Assembly (NCBI GenBank): GCA_037718865.1 | Contig: JBBJMP010000003.1 | Coordinates: forward strand, 381,259-445,258 | DNA from: JADCRZ01 sp037718865 | GTDB taxonomy: Bacteria; Bacteroidota; Bacteroidia; Chitinophagales; Chitinophagaceae | DNA: 64,000 bases | Direction of reading: 5' to 3' | Shown here: piece by piece, positions 7,487-16,175 of the stretch | Position numbering within the stretch: the first letter of the stretch is position 1 | Layout: each line of letters starts with the position of its first letter | Notes under the pieces: model-generated | What the model was told of the DNA's origin: nothing | Database searches by the model: none | The model's input: the letters and a program-made list of their open reading frames with translations, nothing else | Made by a program: the position numbers and the translations under genes

Positions 7487-8368
7487 ATGAATAAGTCACG
7501 AAGGCGTGCCATTAAAAATGTGCTTGTGGGAACTGTAGCGCTGAGTGCATTACCTGACCTGTCTTTTGCAACTTCACACAGGATAAATAAAAAATCAGCT
7601 ATTTTGAAAGGAAACATAAACCATTCGGTTTGTTACTGGTGTTTTAAGTCTATTCCGCTCGACAAATTTTGTCAGGATGTGAAAGCGTTGAATTTCAGTG
7701 CTATTGACTTGATTGGTCCTAAAGATTGGGGTACACTTAGGAAACACGGCATTTTTTCATCTATGTGCAATGGTGCGGAGATCAACCTGGTTCACGGCTG
7801 GAATGATAGACAATATCACAGCACTCTCATTAAGAATTACAGCGACATGATACCCCTGGTTGCCGGTGCTGGTTATAAAAACCTGATCTGTTTTAGTGGT
7901 AACAGAAACGGCATGGATGATGAAACCGGATTGAAAAATTGTGTGGAGGGATTGAAACAAATAATCGGTATTGCAGAAAAACACGGAGTTATTATTCAGA
8001 TGGAATTATTAAATAGCAAGGTAGACCACAAGGACTATATGTGCGACAAGTCCTCCTGGGGTGTTGAACTGTGCAAACGGGTAGGTTCCGGGAATTTCAA
8101 ATTATTGTATGATATCTATCATATGCAGATAGACGAAGGAGACGTAATACGAACCATTCAAAACAATCATCTCTATTTTGGTCACTATCATACTGCCGGT
8201 GTTCCCGGAAGGCATGAGATTGACCAGACACAGGAGTTGTATTATCCGGCTATTATGCATGCCATAGTAAAAACAGGGTTCAAAGGCTTTGTAGCCCAGG
8301 AGTTCATACCGGCTGATAATGATAGTCTGGCTTCTTTAAAAAAGGCTATTGAGATCTGTGATGTGTAA
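7487..8368 (+). CDS. Exported hydroxypyruvate isomerase-like TIM-barrel protein
   Basis: The 293-residue product is a TIM barrel of the hydroxypyruvate isomerase (Hyi)/sugar isomerase type. The N terminus NKSRRRAIKNVLVGTVALSA carries an arginine-rich Tat-like signal. Family segments include the IIQMELLNSKVDHKDY stretch with a metal-binding Glu, LLYDIYHMQIDEGDVI with Asp/His, the GHYHTAGVPGRHEID loop characteristic of Hyi relatives, and FVAQEFIPA with the last Glu. It is followed 87 bp later by the GMC oxidoreductase gene in the same direction, so an operon with the oxidase and its small subunit is likely. True hydroxypyruvate activity is doubtful for an exported protein; a keto-sugar is more plausible. 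Confidence 0.87.
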   Translation: MNKSRRRAIKNVLVGTVALSALPDLSFATSHRINKKSAILKGNINHSVCYWCFKSIPLDKFCQDVKALNFSAIDLIGPKDWGTLRKHGIFSSMCNGAEINLVHGWNDRQYHSTLIKNYSDMIPLVAGAGYKNLICFSGNRNGMDDETGLKNCVEGLKQIIGIAEKHGVIIQMELLNSKVDHKDYMCDKSSWGVELCKRVGSGNFKLLYDIYHMQIDEGDVIRTIQNNHLYFGHYHTAGVPGRHEIDQTQELYYPAIMHAIVKTGFKGFVAQEFIPADNDSLASLKKAIEICDV

Positions 8369-8455
8369 CTGCATTATGACAGGTGATCTGGCTCGGTGAT
8401 AATTTGAAACACGTAATTACGAAAATATTTAATAACATCTTAATTATAAACGATT

Positions 8456-10135
8456 ATGGCCGAAAATACCTACGATGCCATTGTGATAGGATCCGGAATA
8501 AGCGGTGGCTGGGCTGCTAAGGAACTGACGGAAAAAGGGCTAAAGGTTTTAATGCTGGAAAGAGGACGAAATATTGAGCACATTAAAGATTATGTAAACG
8601 CACAAAAAGGATCCTGGGAGTTTCCACACAGGGGAGGGCGGACACAGGAGATGATCGAAAATTACCCTGTATTGAAAAGGGACGTTATGTTGAATGAGAA
8701 CAACCTGAACTATTGGGTAAACGAAAAGGAATCGCCCTATACAGAAGTCAAGCGGTTCGACTGGTACAGGGGCTACCATGTCGGGGGCCGCTCGTTGATG
8801 TGGGGCCGCCAGAGTTACCGGTTCAGTGATATTGATTTTGAAGCTAATGCTAAACAGAGTATTGCTGTGGATTGGCCTATCCGTTACAAGGAAATAGCGC
8901 CCTGGTATAGTTATGCCGAAAGGTTTGCCGGTATCAGTGGTCAGAAAGAAGGACTGCCCCAATTGCCTGATGGCGAGTTTTTACCTCCGATGGCCATGAA
9001 TTGTGTAGAAAACGATGTTGCTGGAAAAGTGAATGCTCATTATAACAAGCTTCGCAAAGTAACTATGGCCAGAATAGCTAATCTGACAGAGAAGCACAAT
9101 AACCGGAACAGTTGTCAGTACCGTAATAAGTGTGCGTTAGGATGTCCTTTTGGCGCCTATTTCAGCACTCAGTCCGCGACCTTGCCAGCCGCCATGGCCA
9201 CGGGGAATCTCACACTGCGCCCTTTCTCTATTGTGACCCAGATATTGTATGATAAAGACAAAAAGAAAGCTAAAGGAGTTCAGATAGTGGACGCCGAATC
9301 CAATAAAACCTATGACTTCTTTTCCAAAATCGTTTTTGTGTGCGCTTCCGCGCTGAACTCAACCTGGGTGCTGATGAATTCGGCCACGGATATTTGGCCG
9401 GATGGATTAGGAAGTACCAGTGGGGAATTGGGTCATAACCTGATGGATCATCATTTCAGGTGTGGGGCTTCCGGAACGGCCGAAGGGTTCGATGATAAAT
9501 ATTATTTCGGGCGCCGCCCAGGTGGCATTTATATTCCCCGTTTTCGAAACCTGGGCAATGAAAAACGCGATTATATTCGTGGTTTTGGATACCAGGGCGC
9601 AGCAAGTCGCAGTGGCTGGAGCCGGGAAATTGCGGAGCTTAATATAGGAGCAGAATTCAAAGAGGCACTAAGCGAACCAGGTCCATGGAGAATGGGAATC
9701 ACTGCTTTCGGTGAAACCTTGCCTTATCATGAAAACAAAATTTCGTTGGATAAGAATAAAAAGGATAAATGGGGATTGCCGGTATTAGCGTTTGATGCTG
9801 AGATAAAGGAAAATGAAAAGAAAATGCGTAAGGACATGAAGGAAGATGCCAAAGAAATGCTGGAAATAGGTGGTTTAAAAGACGTTACCATCCTGGATAG
9901 TGATTATGCGCTGGGAATGGGTATTCATGAAATGGGTACGGCACGAATGGGCAAGGATCCTAAAACATCAGTGCTCAACAATCACAACCAGGTATGGGAT
10001 GCAAAAAATGTATTTGTAACGGATGGCGCCTTTATGGTATCTGCCTCCTGCGTAAACCCCTCCCTTACCTATATGGCGATGACTGCAAGGGCTGCTGATT
10101 ATGCCGTGAATGAACTAAAAAAACAAAATATTTGA
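8456..10135 (+). CDS. GMC-family FAD-dependent oxidoreductase (sugar/glucoside dehydrogenase large subunit)
   Basis: This 559-residue flavoprotein has the glucose-methanol-choline architecture. The Rossmann FAD motif GSGISGG lies at residues 12-18 and is followed by VLMLERG; the FAD attachment loop GGRSLMWGRQSYRFS and a CQYRNKCALGC cysteine cluster follow. The C-terminal signature HEMGTARMG (His491) and SCVNPSLTYMAMTARAA (Asn534) hold the active-site residues. It has no signal of its own; large subunits of this type are usually carried across the membrane with their signal-bearing small subunit, which here is encoded 83 bp downstream. The pair oxidises sugars or glycosides and passes electrons to a cytochrome c, a candidate for which lies 2.5 kb to the left. 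Confidence 0.93.
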   Translation: MAENTYDAIVIGSGISGGWAAKELTEKGLKVLMLERGRNIEHIKDYVNAQKGSWEFPHRGGRTQEMIENYPVLKRDVMLNENNLNYWVNEKESPYTEVKRFDWYRGYHVGGRSLMWGRQSYRFSDIDFEANAKQSIAVDWPIRYKEIAPWYSYAERFAGISGQKEGLPQLPDGEFLPPMAMNCVENDVAGKVNAHYNKLRKVTMARIANLTEKHNNRNSCQYRNKCALGCPFGAYFSTQSATLPAAMATGNLTLRPFSIVTQILYDKDKKKAKGVQIVDAESNKTYDFFSKIVFVCASALNSTWVLMNSATDIWPDGLGSTSGELGHNLMDHHFRCGASGTAEGFDDKYYFGRRPGGIYIPRFRNLGNEKRDYIRGFGYQGAASRSGWSREIAELNIGAEFKEALSEPGPWRMGITAFGETLPYHENKISLDKNKKDKWGLPVLAFDAEIKENEKKMRKDMKEDAKEMLEIGGLKDVTILDSDYALGMGIHEMGTARMGKDPKTSVLNNHNQVWDAKNVFVTDGAFMVSASCVNPSLTYMAMTARAADYAVNELKKQNI

Positions 10136-10218
10136 TGAATGATTATACGACAGCCCTGGGAACAAATAATTTTGTGGTACTTTATTATCCCCTTCAGGGC
10201 TGATATAAAATTTATTTT

Positions 10219-10785
10219 ATGAACAGAAGAGAAGCCATATCTGCAGTAGCCTTCTTATTCGGAGGATCCGTTGTAGGTTCTAATATGTTTTTGACAGGTT
10301 GTAAAAATACGGACAAAAAGGCGACTGGGGTGAATTTTGATCAGGATCAGATTGCTTTATTGGATGAAATAGCGGAGACAATTATCCCCGCAACAACAAC
10401 TCCGGGCGCTAAAGCTGCAAAAGTAGGAGAATTTATGACCGTGATGGTGAAGGATTGCTATGAAGAAAGTAACCAGGAGATCTTTATGGAGGGTCTTGAC
10501 AAAGTAAATAAAGCAGCGGATAAAAAATACAATAAGTCATTCCTGGAAGCGGATGCAACACAACGAAAAGCACTGTTGATGGAACTGGATAAAGAACAGA
10601 AGGAGTTTATGAAAGATAAGAAAGCCGATGAGCCGTCTCATTACTTCCGGATGATGAAAGAACTTACCTTGCTTGGTTACTTTACGTCAGAGGTTGGAGC
10701 AACCCAGGCCTTACGGTATGTAGAGACGCCAGGAAGATTTGATGCTTGCATTCCATACAAAAAAGGAGATAAGGCATTTGCTTAA
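10219..10785 (+). CDS. Gluconate 2-dehydrogenase subunit 3 family protein (small subunit of the GMC enzyme)
   Basis: The 188-residue protein starts with MNRREAISAVAFLFGGSVVG, a twin-arginine type export signal that runs into a lipobox-like LTGC (Cys28). The mature part, ending in a RYVETPGRFDACIPY segment, matches the gluconate_2-dh3 family. In this family the small subunit provides the export signal and chaperone-like binding for the FAD subunit, whose gene lies directly upstream. The IPATTTPGAKAAKVGEFM stretch near residue 57 is the most conserved family landmark visible. Transcription probably ends at the hairpin 24 bp downstream. The family call is secure; the substrate of the enzyme is inferred only. 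Confidence 0.9.
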   Translation: MNRREAISAVAFLFGGSVVGSNMFLTGCKNTDKKATGVNFDQDQIALLDEIAETIIPATTTPGAKAAKVGEFMTVMVKDCYEESNQEIFMEGLDKVNKAADKKYNKSFLEADATQRKALLMELDKEQKEFMKDKKADEPSHYFRMMKELTLLGYFTSEVGATQALRYVETPGRFDACIPYKKGDKAFA

Positions 10786-10809
10786 GTAATTGAGAATAGG
10801 GATAACAGC

Positions 10810-10840
10810 TTAAAGGCTATCCAGAACGGATAGCCTTTAA
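10810..10840. terminator. Bidirectional terminator hairpin
   Basis: A perfect 13-bp stem, TTAAAGGCTATCC (10810-10822) with GGATAGCCTTTAA (10828-10840), has a 5-nt loop. It lies between the convergent small-subunit gene and the Lys/Ala-rich gene. The T tract is short, but the symmetric TTAA ends would serve both directions. Confidence 0.75.
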
Positions 10841-10868
10841 CATAGATTATACGTCGATAAGCCTTCGT

Positions 10869-11324
10869 TTATGTAGCTGATTCTGAATCTGATGTTGCAT
10901 CATTTTCTGCGGATGTTTCAGGCTCGGAGACTGGGACCTTTTCATCCCCTGGCATAGGTTCATTAACGGGGACGTTAGCATTTTTTTGATTTCCCTTTTT
11001 AGACGGAGCCGCTTTTTTTGGGGCCGCTTTCCTGGGGACAGCCGCTTTTTTTGGAGCTGCTTTTTTTGGAGCCGCTTTCTTGGGGGAAGCCGCCTTTTTA
11101 GGAGCCGCCTTTTTAGGAGCCGCTTTTTTTGGAGCCGCTTTTTTTGGAGCCGCTTTTTTTGGAGCCGCTTTTTTTGGAGCAGCCTTTTTAGCTGCTTTCG
11201 GAGCTACCTTTTTCGGAGCTACCTTTTTCGGAGCTGCCGCTTTTTTACCTGCTTTTTTAGGAGCGGCTTTTTTTGCTGCCTTTTTCGGAGCAGCCTTTTT
11301 TGCAGGAGGTTTTTTGGTGGCCAT
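10869..11324 (-). CDS. Lys/Ala/Pro-rich histone H1-like DNA-binding protein
   Basis: The 151-residue product begins MATKKPPAKKAAPKKAAKKA and consists of AAPKK/AAPKKA repeats up to about residue 113, then an acidic tail rich in Glu, Asp and Ser. Such low-complexity basic proteins resemble the C-terminal tail of eukaryotic histone H1 and bacterial Hc1/AlgP-like proteins and are expected to bind nucleic acid without sequence specificity; this is inferred from composition. The DNA contains a 15-bp repeat (see 11101-11175), so the length probably varies between strains. It is leftward, facing away from fusA, and converges on the GMC small-subunit gene. No folded domain is visible. Confidence 0.82.
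   Translation of the reverse strand: MATKKPPAKKAAPKKAAKKAAPKKAGKKAAAPKKVAPKKVAPKAAKKAAPKKAAPKKAAPKKAAPKKAAPKKAAPKKAASPKKAAPKKAAPKKAAVPRKAAPKKAAPSKKGNQKNANVPVNEPMPGDEKVPVSEPETSAENDATSDSESAT
11101..11175. repeat. 15-bp minisatellite inside the H1-like gene
   Basis: Five consecutive 15-bp units run from 11101. The last four (11116, 11131, 11146, 11161) are identical GGAGCCGCTTTTTTT and the first differs at two bases. Each codes for one five-residue Ala-Ala-Pro-Lys-Lys unit on the minus strand, so copy-number change would keep the frame. Confidence 0.9.
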
Positions 11325-11702
11325 ATTGTTTTAGAATTTTATGGTTAGAAACGATCTTTAAATTTACGCAAGCAAATTCTATTTACAAATATATTTTCAG
11401 ATTTATGTTGAACAATGTCAATTATTTATAACATTAATATCTTCTGCATTCTTTTCATCACACTGATTAATTAGAATCCATCTCTTTCTGGTTAGCGTCC
11501 TTTTAAACCAGCTTTTTTTATTTGCCTTATTTTAATACCTTTGCGCTCCCAATTGCCATATAGGCGGCTCAAAACTGAAAGTATTGGGGAAACGGTAACA
11601 GTAATTCTGGTCGATTCAGTTCTAAGAAGGCCCTTTGACCAGGATCACGTGTAAATTACCCGTCTAAAATAAATTGTCATTAACAATCACAAACAGCAAG
11701 TC
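11325..11702 (+). promoter_or_regulatory. fusA promoter and 160-nt leader
   Basis: This 378-bp gap lies between the divergent H1-like gene and fusA. TACCTTTG at 11536-11543 is a perfect -7 element with a T-run (11513-11519) at the expected -33 distance. Transcription from about 11550 would give an untranslated leader of roughly 150 nt before the fusA ATG, long for this organism. No gene or obvious riboswitch is recognised in the leader; the left part is plain AT-rich DNA. Confidence 0.6.
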
Positions 11703-13844
11703 ATGGCAGACTTAAGATATCAAAGGAATTTTGGAATTGCGGCTCATATTGATGCCGGAAAAACGACTACTACCGAGCGTATTCTTTATTATACTGGTGT
11801 AAACCACAAAATTGGTGAAGTGCATGATGGGGCCGCTACTATGGACTGGATGGCACAGGAACAGGAAAGAGGCATTACCATTACATCTGCTGCTACCACT
11901 TGTTTCTGGAACTTTCCTACTATACAGGGGCAGAAAAACGCCGACAGTAAACTGTATAAGTTTAATATTATTGATACTCCCGGTCACGTGGACTTTACCG
12001 TTGAGGTAGAACGTTCGCTTCGCGTGCTGGATGGTTTACTCGCCTTGTTTGATGCGGTAAGCGGCGTGGAACCCCAGAGTGAAACTGTCTGGCGCCAGGC
12101 CAACAGGTATAAAGTACCCCGAATTGGTTTTGTTAATAAAATGGATCGTTCAGGTGCTGATTTTTTAAACGTAGTAAAACAGGTTAAAGAAATGCTGGGT
12201 GCCAAGGCTGTGCCTTTGCAGTTACCTATAGGCGCTGAAGATCATTTTAAAGGAGTGGTTGACCTGATAACTATGAAAGGAATCATCTGGGATGAAGAAA
12301 CCCGGGGAATGACTTTTAAAGAAGTGCCCATTCCGGCCGATATGGAAGATGAAGTAAATGAATGGAGACAACACTTAATTGAAGCCGTTGCTGATTATGA
12401 TGAAAAATTACTGGAAAAATTTTTTGATGATCCCAAAACTATTACAGAAATAGAGATACATGAAGCGATCCGGAAGGCCACGATAGAATTGGCTATCGTT
12501 CCCATGATCTGCGGTTCTTCTTTCAAGAACAAAGGAGTTCAAACGGCTTTGGATGCTATTGTGCGGTATTTGCCTGGTCCGCTGGATATAGAAGCAGTAA
12601 AAGGAACTAATCCGGATACCGGGGAGGAAATCATCCGCAAACCTGATGCAAGAGAACCCTTTGCTGCACTTGCATTTAAAATCATGACTGACCCGTTTGT
12701 CGGCAGGCTCGCCTTTTTTCGTGCATATAGCGGTCATCTTGATTCAGGTTCTTACGTATTGAACACAAGAACCGGAAAGAATGAACGTATTTCCCGTATC
12801 ATGCAGATGCATGCCAACAAACAGAACCCTGTTGATTTTATTGAAGCTGGGGATATCGGTGCTGCAGTTGGATTTAAAGATATTAAAACAGGAGACACCC
12901 TTTGTAATGAAGATCATCCTATTGTTCTTGAGCTAATGACTTTTCCCGAACCTGTTATCTCCATCGCGGTAGAGCCTAAAACGCAGGCAGACGTAGATAG
13001 AATGGGAATGGCTATTGCCAAATTGGTAGAAGAAGATCCCACCTTAAAAGTAAAAACGGATGAAGAAACTGGTCAGACGATCTTGAGCGGAATGGGTGAA
13101 TTACACCTGGAGATTATTGTTGACCGTATGAAACGGGAGTTTAAAGTCGAAATTAACCAGGGGGCACCGATGGTGGCCTATAAAGAAGCTTTTCAGCATA
13201 CCATTGAGCATAGAGAAACCTTGAAGAAGCAAACAGGCGGCCGGGGTAAATTTGCCGATATCGTCTTTGAATTAGGACCTGCAGATCAGGAGTTTCTTAA
13301 AGAAGGAAAGGGTTCCTACCAATTTGTGAATGATCTGTTCGGCGGTTCAATTCCCCGGGAGTTTGTCCCAGCCATCCAAAAAGGTTTTGAGCAGTCCATG
13401 ACGACGGGAGTTTTGGCCAGTTACCCGGTTGATAATATGAAGGTCCGGGTGTTTGATGGTGGCTTCCATGCAGTGGATTCGGATTCCATGTCTTTCGAAC
13501 TTTGTGCAAAGCAGGGTTTCCGGGAAGCGGCCCGCAAAGCTAAACCAGTATTGCTGGAGCCGATTATGAAGATTGAAGTAATTACACCGGATCAATACAT
13601 GGGTGATGTGACGGGTGATCTCAACCGCCGCCGGGGGATGTTAGAAGGAATGGACAGTAAAGCAGGTGCCCAGGTTATTAAGGCTAAAGTGCCCCTGAGC
13701 GAAATGTTTGGTTATGTGACCCAGTTGCGTTCACTTTCTTCAGGTCGCGCAACCTCAACCATGGAATTTAGCCATTATTCGCCGGCACCAAACAATATTG
13801 CTGAAGAAGTTGTGGCCAAAGTAAAAGGAAAAGTAAGCGCTTGA
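11703..13844 (+). CDS. fusA: Translation elongation factor G
   Basis: EF-G is the GTPase that drives translocation of tRNA and mRNA after peptide bond formation and helps recycle ribosomes. The 713 residues contain the P loop AHIDAGKT (residues 14-21), the switch I segment RGITITSAATT, the G3 motif DTPGHVDF, NKMD as the G4 motif, and the domain IV/V landmark GDVTGDLNRRRG near the C terminus. Length is normal. It stands alone, 7.9 kb from rpsL-rpsG and 5.3 kb from rpsJ, and ends at a strong terminator, whereas in most genomes it is embedded in the str operon. No second EF-G gene is present in the window. Confidence 0.99.
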   Translation: MADLRYQRNFGIAAHIDAGKTTTTERILYYTGVNHKIGEVHDGAATMDWMAQEQERGITITSAATTCFWNFPTIQGQKNADSKLYKFNIIDTPGHVDFTVEVERSLRVLDGLLALFDAVSGVEPQSETVWRQANRYKVPRIGFVNKMDRSGADFLNVVKQVKEMLGAKAVPLQLPIGAEDHFKGVVDLITMKGIIWDEETRGMTFKEVPIPADMEDEVNEWRQHLIEAVADYDEKLLEKFFDDPKTITEIEIHEAIRKATIELAIVPMICGSSFKNKGVQTALDAIVRYLPGPLDIEAVKGTNPDTGEEIIRKPDAREPFAALAFKIMTDPFVGRLAFFRAYSGHLDSGSYVLNTRTGKNERISRIMQMHANKQNPVDFIEAGDIGAAVGFKDIKTGDTLCNEDHPIVLELMTFPEPVISIAVEPKTQADVDRMGMAIAKLVEEDPTLKVKTDEETGQTILSGMGELHLEIIVDRMKREFKVEINQGAPMVAYKEAFQHTIEHRETLKKQTGGRGKFADIVFELGPADQEFLKEGKGSYQFVNDLFGGSIPREFVPAIQKGFEQSMTTGVLASYPVDNMKVRVFDGGFHAVDSDSMSFELCAKQGFREAARKAKPVLLEPIMKIEVITPDQYMGDVTGDLNRRRGMLEGMDSKAGAQVIKAKVPLSEMFGYVTQLRSLSSGRATSTMEFSHYSPAPNNIAEEVVAKVKGKVSA

Positions 13845-13865
13845 TGATTGATGTCTGTCTGGTAA

Positions 13866-13903
13866 AGTAAAGCCCTGTTTTTGCAAGCAGGGCTTTACTG
13901 TTT
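13866..13903 (+). terminator. Terminator of fusA
   Basis: A perfect 12-bp stem, AGTAAAGCCCTG (13866-13877) with CAGGGCTTTACT (13888-13899), has a 10-nt loop and is followed by GTTTTAG. It starts 21 bp after the fusA stop codon. Confidence 0.88.
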
Positions 13904-14072
13904 TAGTGATCACGTTACGCCCCTGGTCAATTCGTCTTATCCCCGGCTTTTCTAGATTTAATTGCTTTATTTACTTTTTTTTATTAGCTTCAATCTGAAT
14001 GCCAGGCAATAACTGCTTAAGGCAACCTTTTAGTAAAAAATTTCGAATTGACTATAACACAAAGCCTCGCCC

Positions 14073-14657
14073 TTGCTTAACAGCCAGGAATTAGAAAAAA
14101 TAATCAGCGGTTGTGCAAAACTGCATAGAGATAGTCAGAAGCAATTCTATACTTATTTTTATGGTTATGCAATATCTATCTGTATGCGATACGTTCAAAC
14201 AGATGACGATGCCATGGAAATCGCTAATGATGGATTTCTAAAAATCTTTAGGGAACTATCTTCTTTTGTGGCAAGGTATGAGGATGTAGAGGCTTCTCTG
14301 AAGGGATGGATGAAAAAGATCATGGTTAATACGGCTATCGATCATTTCAGGAAGAATCATAAGTACCAGATGAATGTGAGTATTGAAGATAATATGTATC
14401 ACCTCGCTGATTATGGTGAAGACTCCATTGATAAAATGTCTTATGATGAACTATTAAGTATGATCCAAAATTTGTCTCCGGTATACAGAACGGTATTCAA
14501 TCTGTATATTATTGATGGATTCAAGCACGAAGAGATATCAAAACGGCTTAAGATATCGGTTGGCACTTCAAAATCTAACCTTGCAAAAGCAAAAATGAAT
14601 ATTCAAAAAATGATTCTGGAGCGCCAGAAAAACAGGTATGGACAAACAGCACTTTGA
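14073..14657 (+). CDS. ECF-type RNA polymerase sigma-70 factor
   Basis: The 194-residue protein has both conserved parts of a group IV sigma factor. Region 2 covers about residues 25-95, with MRYVQTDDDAMEIANDGFLKI and LKGWMKKIMVNTAIDHFRKN. Region 4 lies near residues 125-180, with LSPVYRTVFNLYIIDGFKHE and a helix-turn-helix EISKRLKISVGTSKSNLAKA. The only plausible start is the TTG at 14073, since an in-frame stop lies just upstream at 14055-14057; a TTG start may limit expression. It overlaps the next gene by 20 bp, the membrane-anchored protein likely to be its regulator or target. The regulon is unknown. Confidence 0.93.
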   Translation: MLNSQELEKIISGCAKLHRDSQKQFYTYFYGYAISICMRYVQTDDDAMEIANDGFLKIFRELSSFVARYEDVEASLKGWMKKIMVNTAIDHFRKNHKYQMNVSIEDNMYHLADYGEDSIDKMSYDELLSMIQNLSPVYRTVFNLYIIDGFKHEEISKRLKISVGTSKSNLAKAKMNIQKMILERQKNRYGQTAL

Positions 14658-16035
14658 TCATATTGAAAATCGTATCCGGCAGGCAGCTGAAAACATTTCC
14701 CCTCCTTTCAAAGATGAAGCCTGGAAAAACATGGAAATGCTGTTGGAGAAAGAGCATAACAGAAAACGCCGTGGAATTATTTGGTGGTGGCCTTTATCGC
14801 TCTTTGTATTGTTAACCGGCTCCGGATTAGTATATTTTTTATATAATAAGGATAAAAACAAATTAGAAAGCGGACAATTGTCTCAACCAGCTTTCAAGGC
14901 TGAAACAAAAACAAAGGGTAATAAAATTTCAGGTAAGTCAACGCTACCAAAAGCAGAACGCCTGCCAGCATCTACTCCGAATCAACATCAAACAGTACCT
15001 GACAACGTTGAGAAAACAGTTGATAAAACAGTTGAAAAAACAAAAGAACAGGTTACAGGTAAACAACTGCCTGCTATATACTTCAAAGCTGGTCAAAAAC
15101 CGGAAAGCACAAACGGTAAACGAGAGGTTACAAATGTACCGATAGATAAAGAGGCCGGCAGACAAAAACTAACGGTCATTGAATCTGAAGGTGATCAGAA
15201 AAGGGTTAATAAGGCCATTTCAACACCAGCAAAACAGGAAGACAAAACGATAGTGGATCAGCCGGATTTGTCTGATCTGCCTGATACAACAACGGCAAAA
15301 GAAATACAACCTGATATAAAATCACTGGCCAGAGTCGACAGTTTAGTAAATACAGGCAATAAAGATAGCATTGAGAATACGGCGGTGAAAGAAACAGTAA
15401 ATAAGACAAAGGTCAAATTGGATAGATTTCGTCCAGGGTTGTATTTTACTGCAAGCGTGGCTACGGATGCCAGTAGCATTAATAAATGGTCTGCAGATAA
15501 TCGTGGTGCCGTTTACGGGGGAGGAATCGGATACCGTTTCAACAAGAGGTTCGGATTACAAACCGGATTTTATGCAGGAAGAAGATTGTATACGGCCGGA
15601 CCGGGTGATTACAAGGTCAGAGCCGGCTCTTACTGGAGCATGGTACAGATAATGAGCATTGATGCGGACTGTTATATCTATGAAATACCCCTTTCCCTGA
15701 GGTATGACCTTATGCAGCGGAACAGGTTCAACGTATATACGGTAGGAGGAGTATCATCCCTGATTATGAAAAAGGAAATTTATGGATATACTTATAAGAG
15801 AAGCGGAGTAGATCACTGGGTGGAAAGGACCTATACCGGCAATAAACATTATTTATCAATGGCAAATCTGTCACTCGGCTTCGAATACAAAGTTCTTCCT
15901 GCCTTCTATCTTCAGGCCGAACCATATCTTAAAATGCCAGTGGCTGGTATCGGTGAAGGAAAAATAAAACTGTATTCCTCGGGCGTGCAGGCTGGTATCA
16001 GATATCAGCCATTAAAGAAGAAAAAGAACAATTAA
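14638..16035 (+). CDS. Membrane-anchored protein with C-terminal outer-membrane beta-barrel domain, sigma-factor partner
   Basis: The 465-residue protein has three parts. Residues 1-44 are a soluble N-terminal segment (DHIENRIRQAAENI, PFKDEAWKNMEMLLEKEH) of the kind found in front of anti-sigma membrane proteins. Residues 46-67 (IIWWWPLSLFVLLTGSGLVY) form one membrane helix. About 68-260 is a Lys/Thr/Glu/Gln-rich disordered stretch with VEKTVDKTVEKTKEQ repeats. Residues 265-460 show alternating hydrophobic strands with GGGIGYRFNKRFGLQTGFY, typical of the OmpA-like/PF13568 beta-barrel class. Its ATG is inside the sigma gene, so the two are translationally coupled. A role in regulating that sigma factor is inferred from position and N-terminal layout. 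Confidence 0.82.
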   Translation: MDKQHFDHIENRIRQAAENISPPFKDEAWKNMEMLLEKEHNRKRRGIIWWWPLSLFVLLTGSGLVYFLYNKDKNKLESGQLSQPAFKAETKTKGNKISGKSTLPKAERLPASTPNQHQTVPDNVEKTVDKTVEKTKEQVTGKQLPAIYFKAGQKPESTNGKREVTNVPIDKEAGRQKLTVIESEGDQKRVNKAISTPAKQEDKTIVDQPDLSDLPDTTTAKEIQPDIKSLARVDSLVNTGNKDSIENTAVKETVNKTKVKLDRFRPGLYFTASVATDASSINKWSADNRGAVYGGGIGYRFNKRFGLQTGFYAGRRLYTAGPGDYKVRAGSYWSMVQIMSIDADCYIYEIPLSLRYDLMQRNRFNVYTVGGVSSLIMKKEIYGYTYKRSGVDHWVERTYTGNKHYLSMANLSLGFEYKVLPAFYLQAEPYLKMPVAGIGEGKIKLYSSGVQAGIRYQPLKKKKNN

Positions 16036-16065
16036 ATCGAATCTTTGTACATCTGGGTTTTGTGT

Positions 16066-16096
16066 AAGGGCTTGCCTTAGGGGGCGGCCCTTTATT
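16066..16096 (+). terminator. Probable terminator after the beta-barrel gene
   Basis: AAGGGC (16066-16071) pairs with GCCCTT (16087-16092) around a 15-nt loop and is followed by TATTATTTTAT. The stem is short, so confidence is moderate. Confidence 0.6.
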
Positions 16097-16175
16097 ATTT
16101 TATATGTGATGTTTAATTAAAATAGTGAAGGCAACCATTACAGTAGCAACATCGATTATTAATTAAACTGAAACC

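Noticed and set aside
10986..11348. Plus-strand open frames rich in Phe, Arg and Ala opposite the H1-like gene
   Set aside because: They are mirror frames of the repetitive Lys/Ala gene and have no independent start signal or family match.
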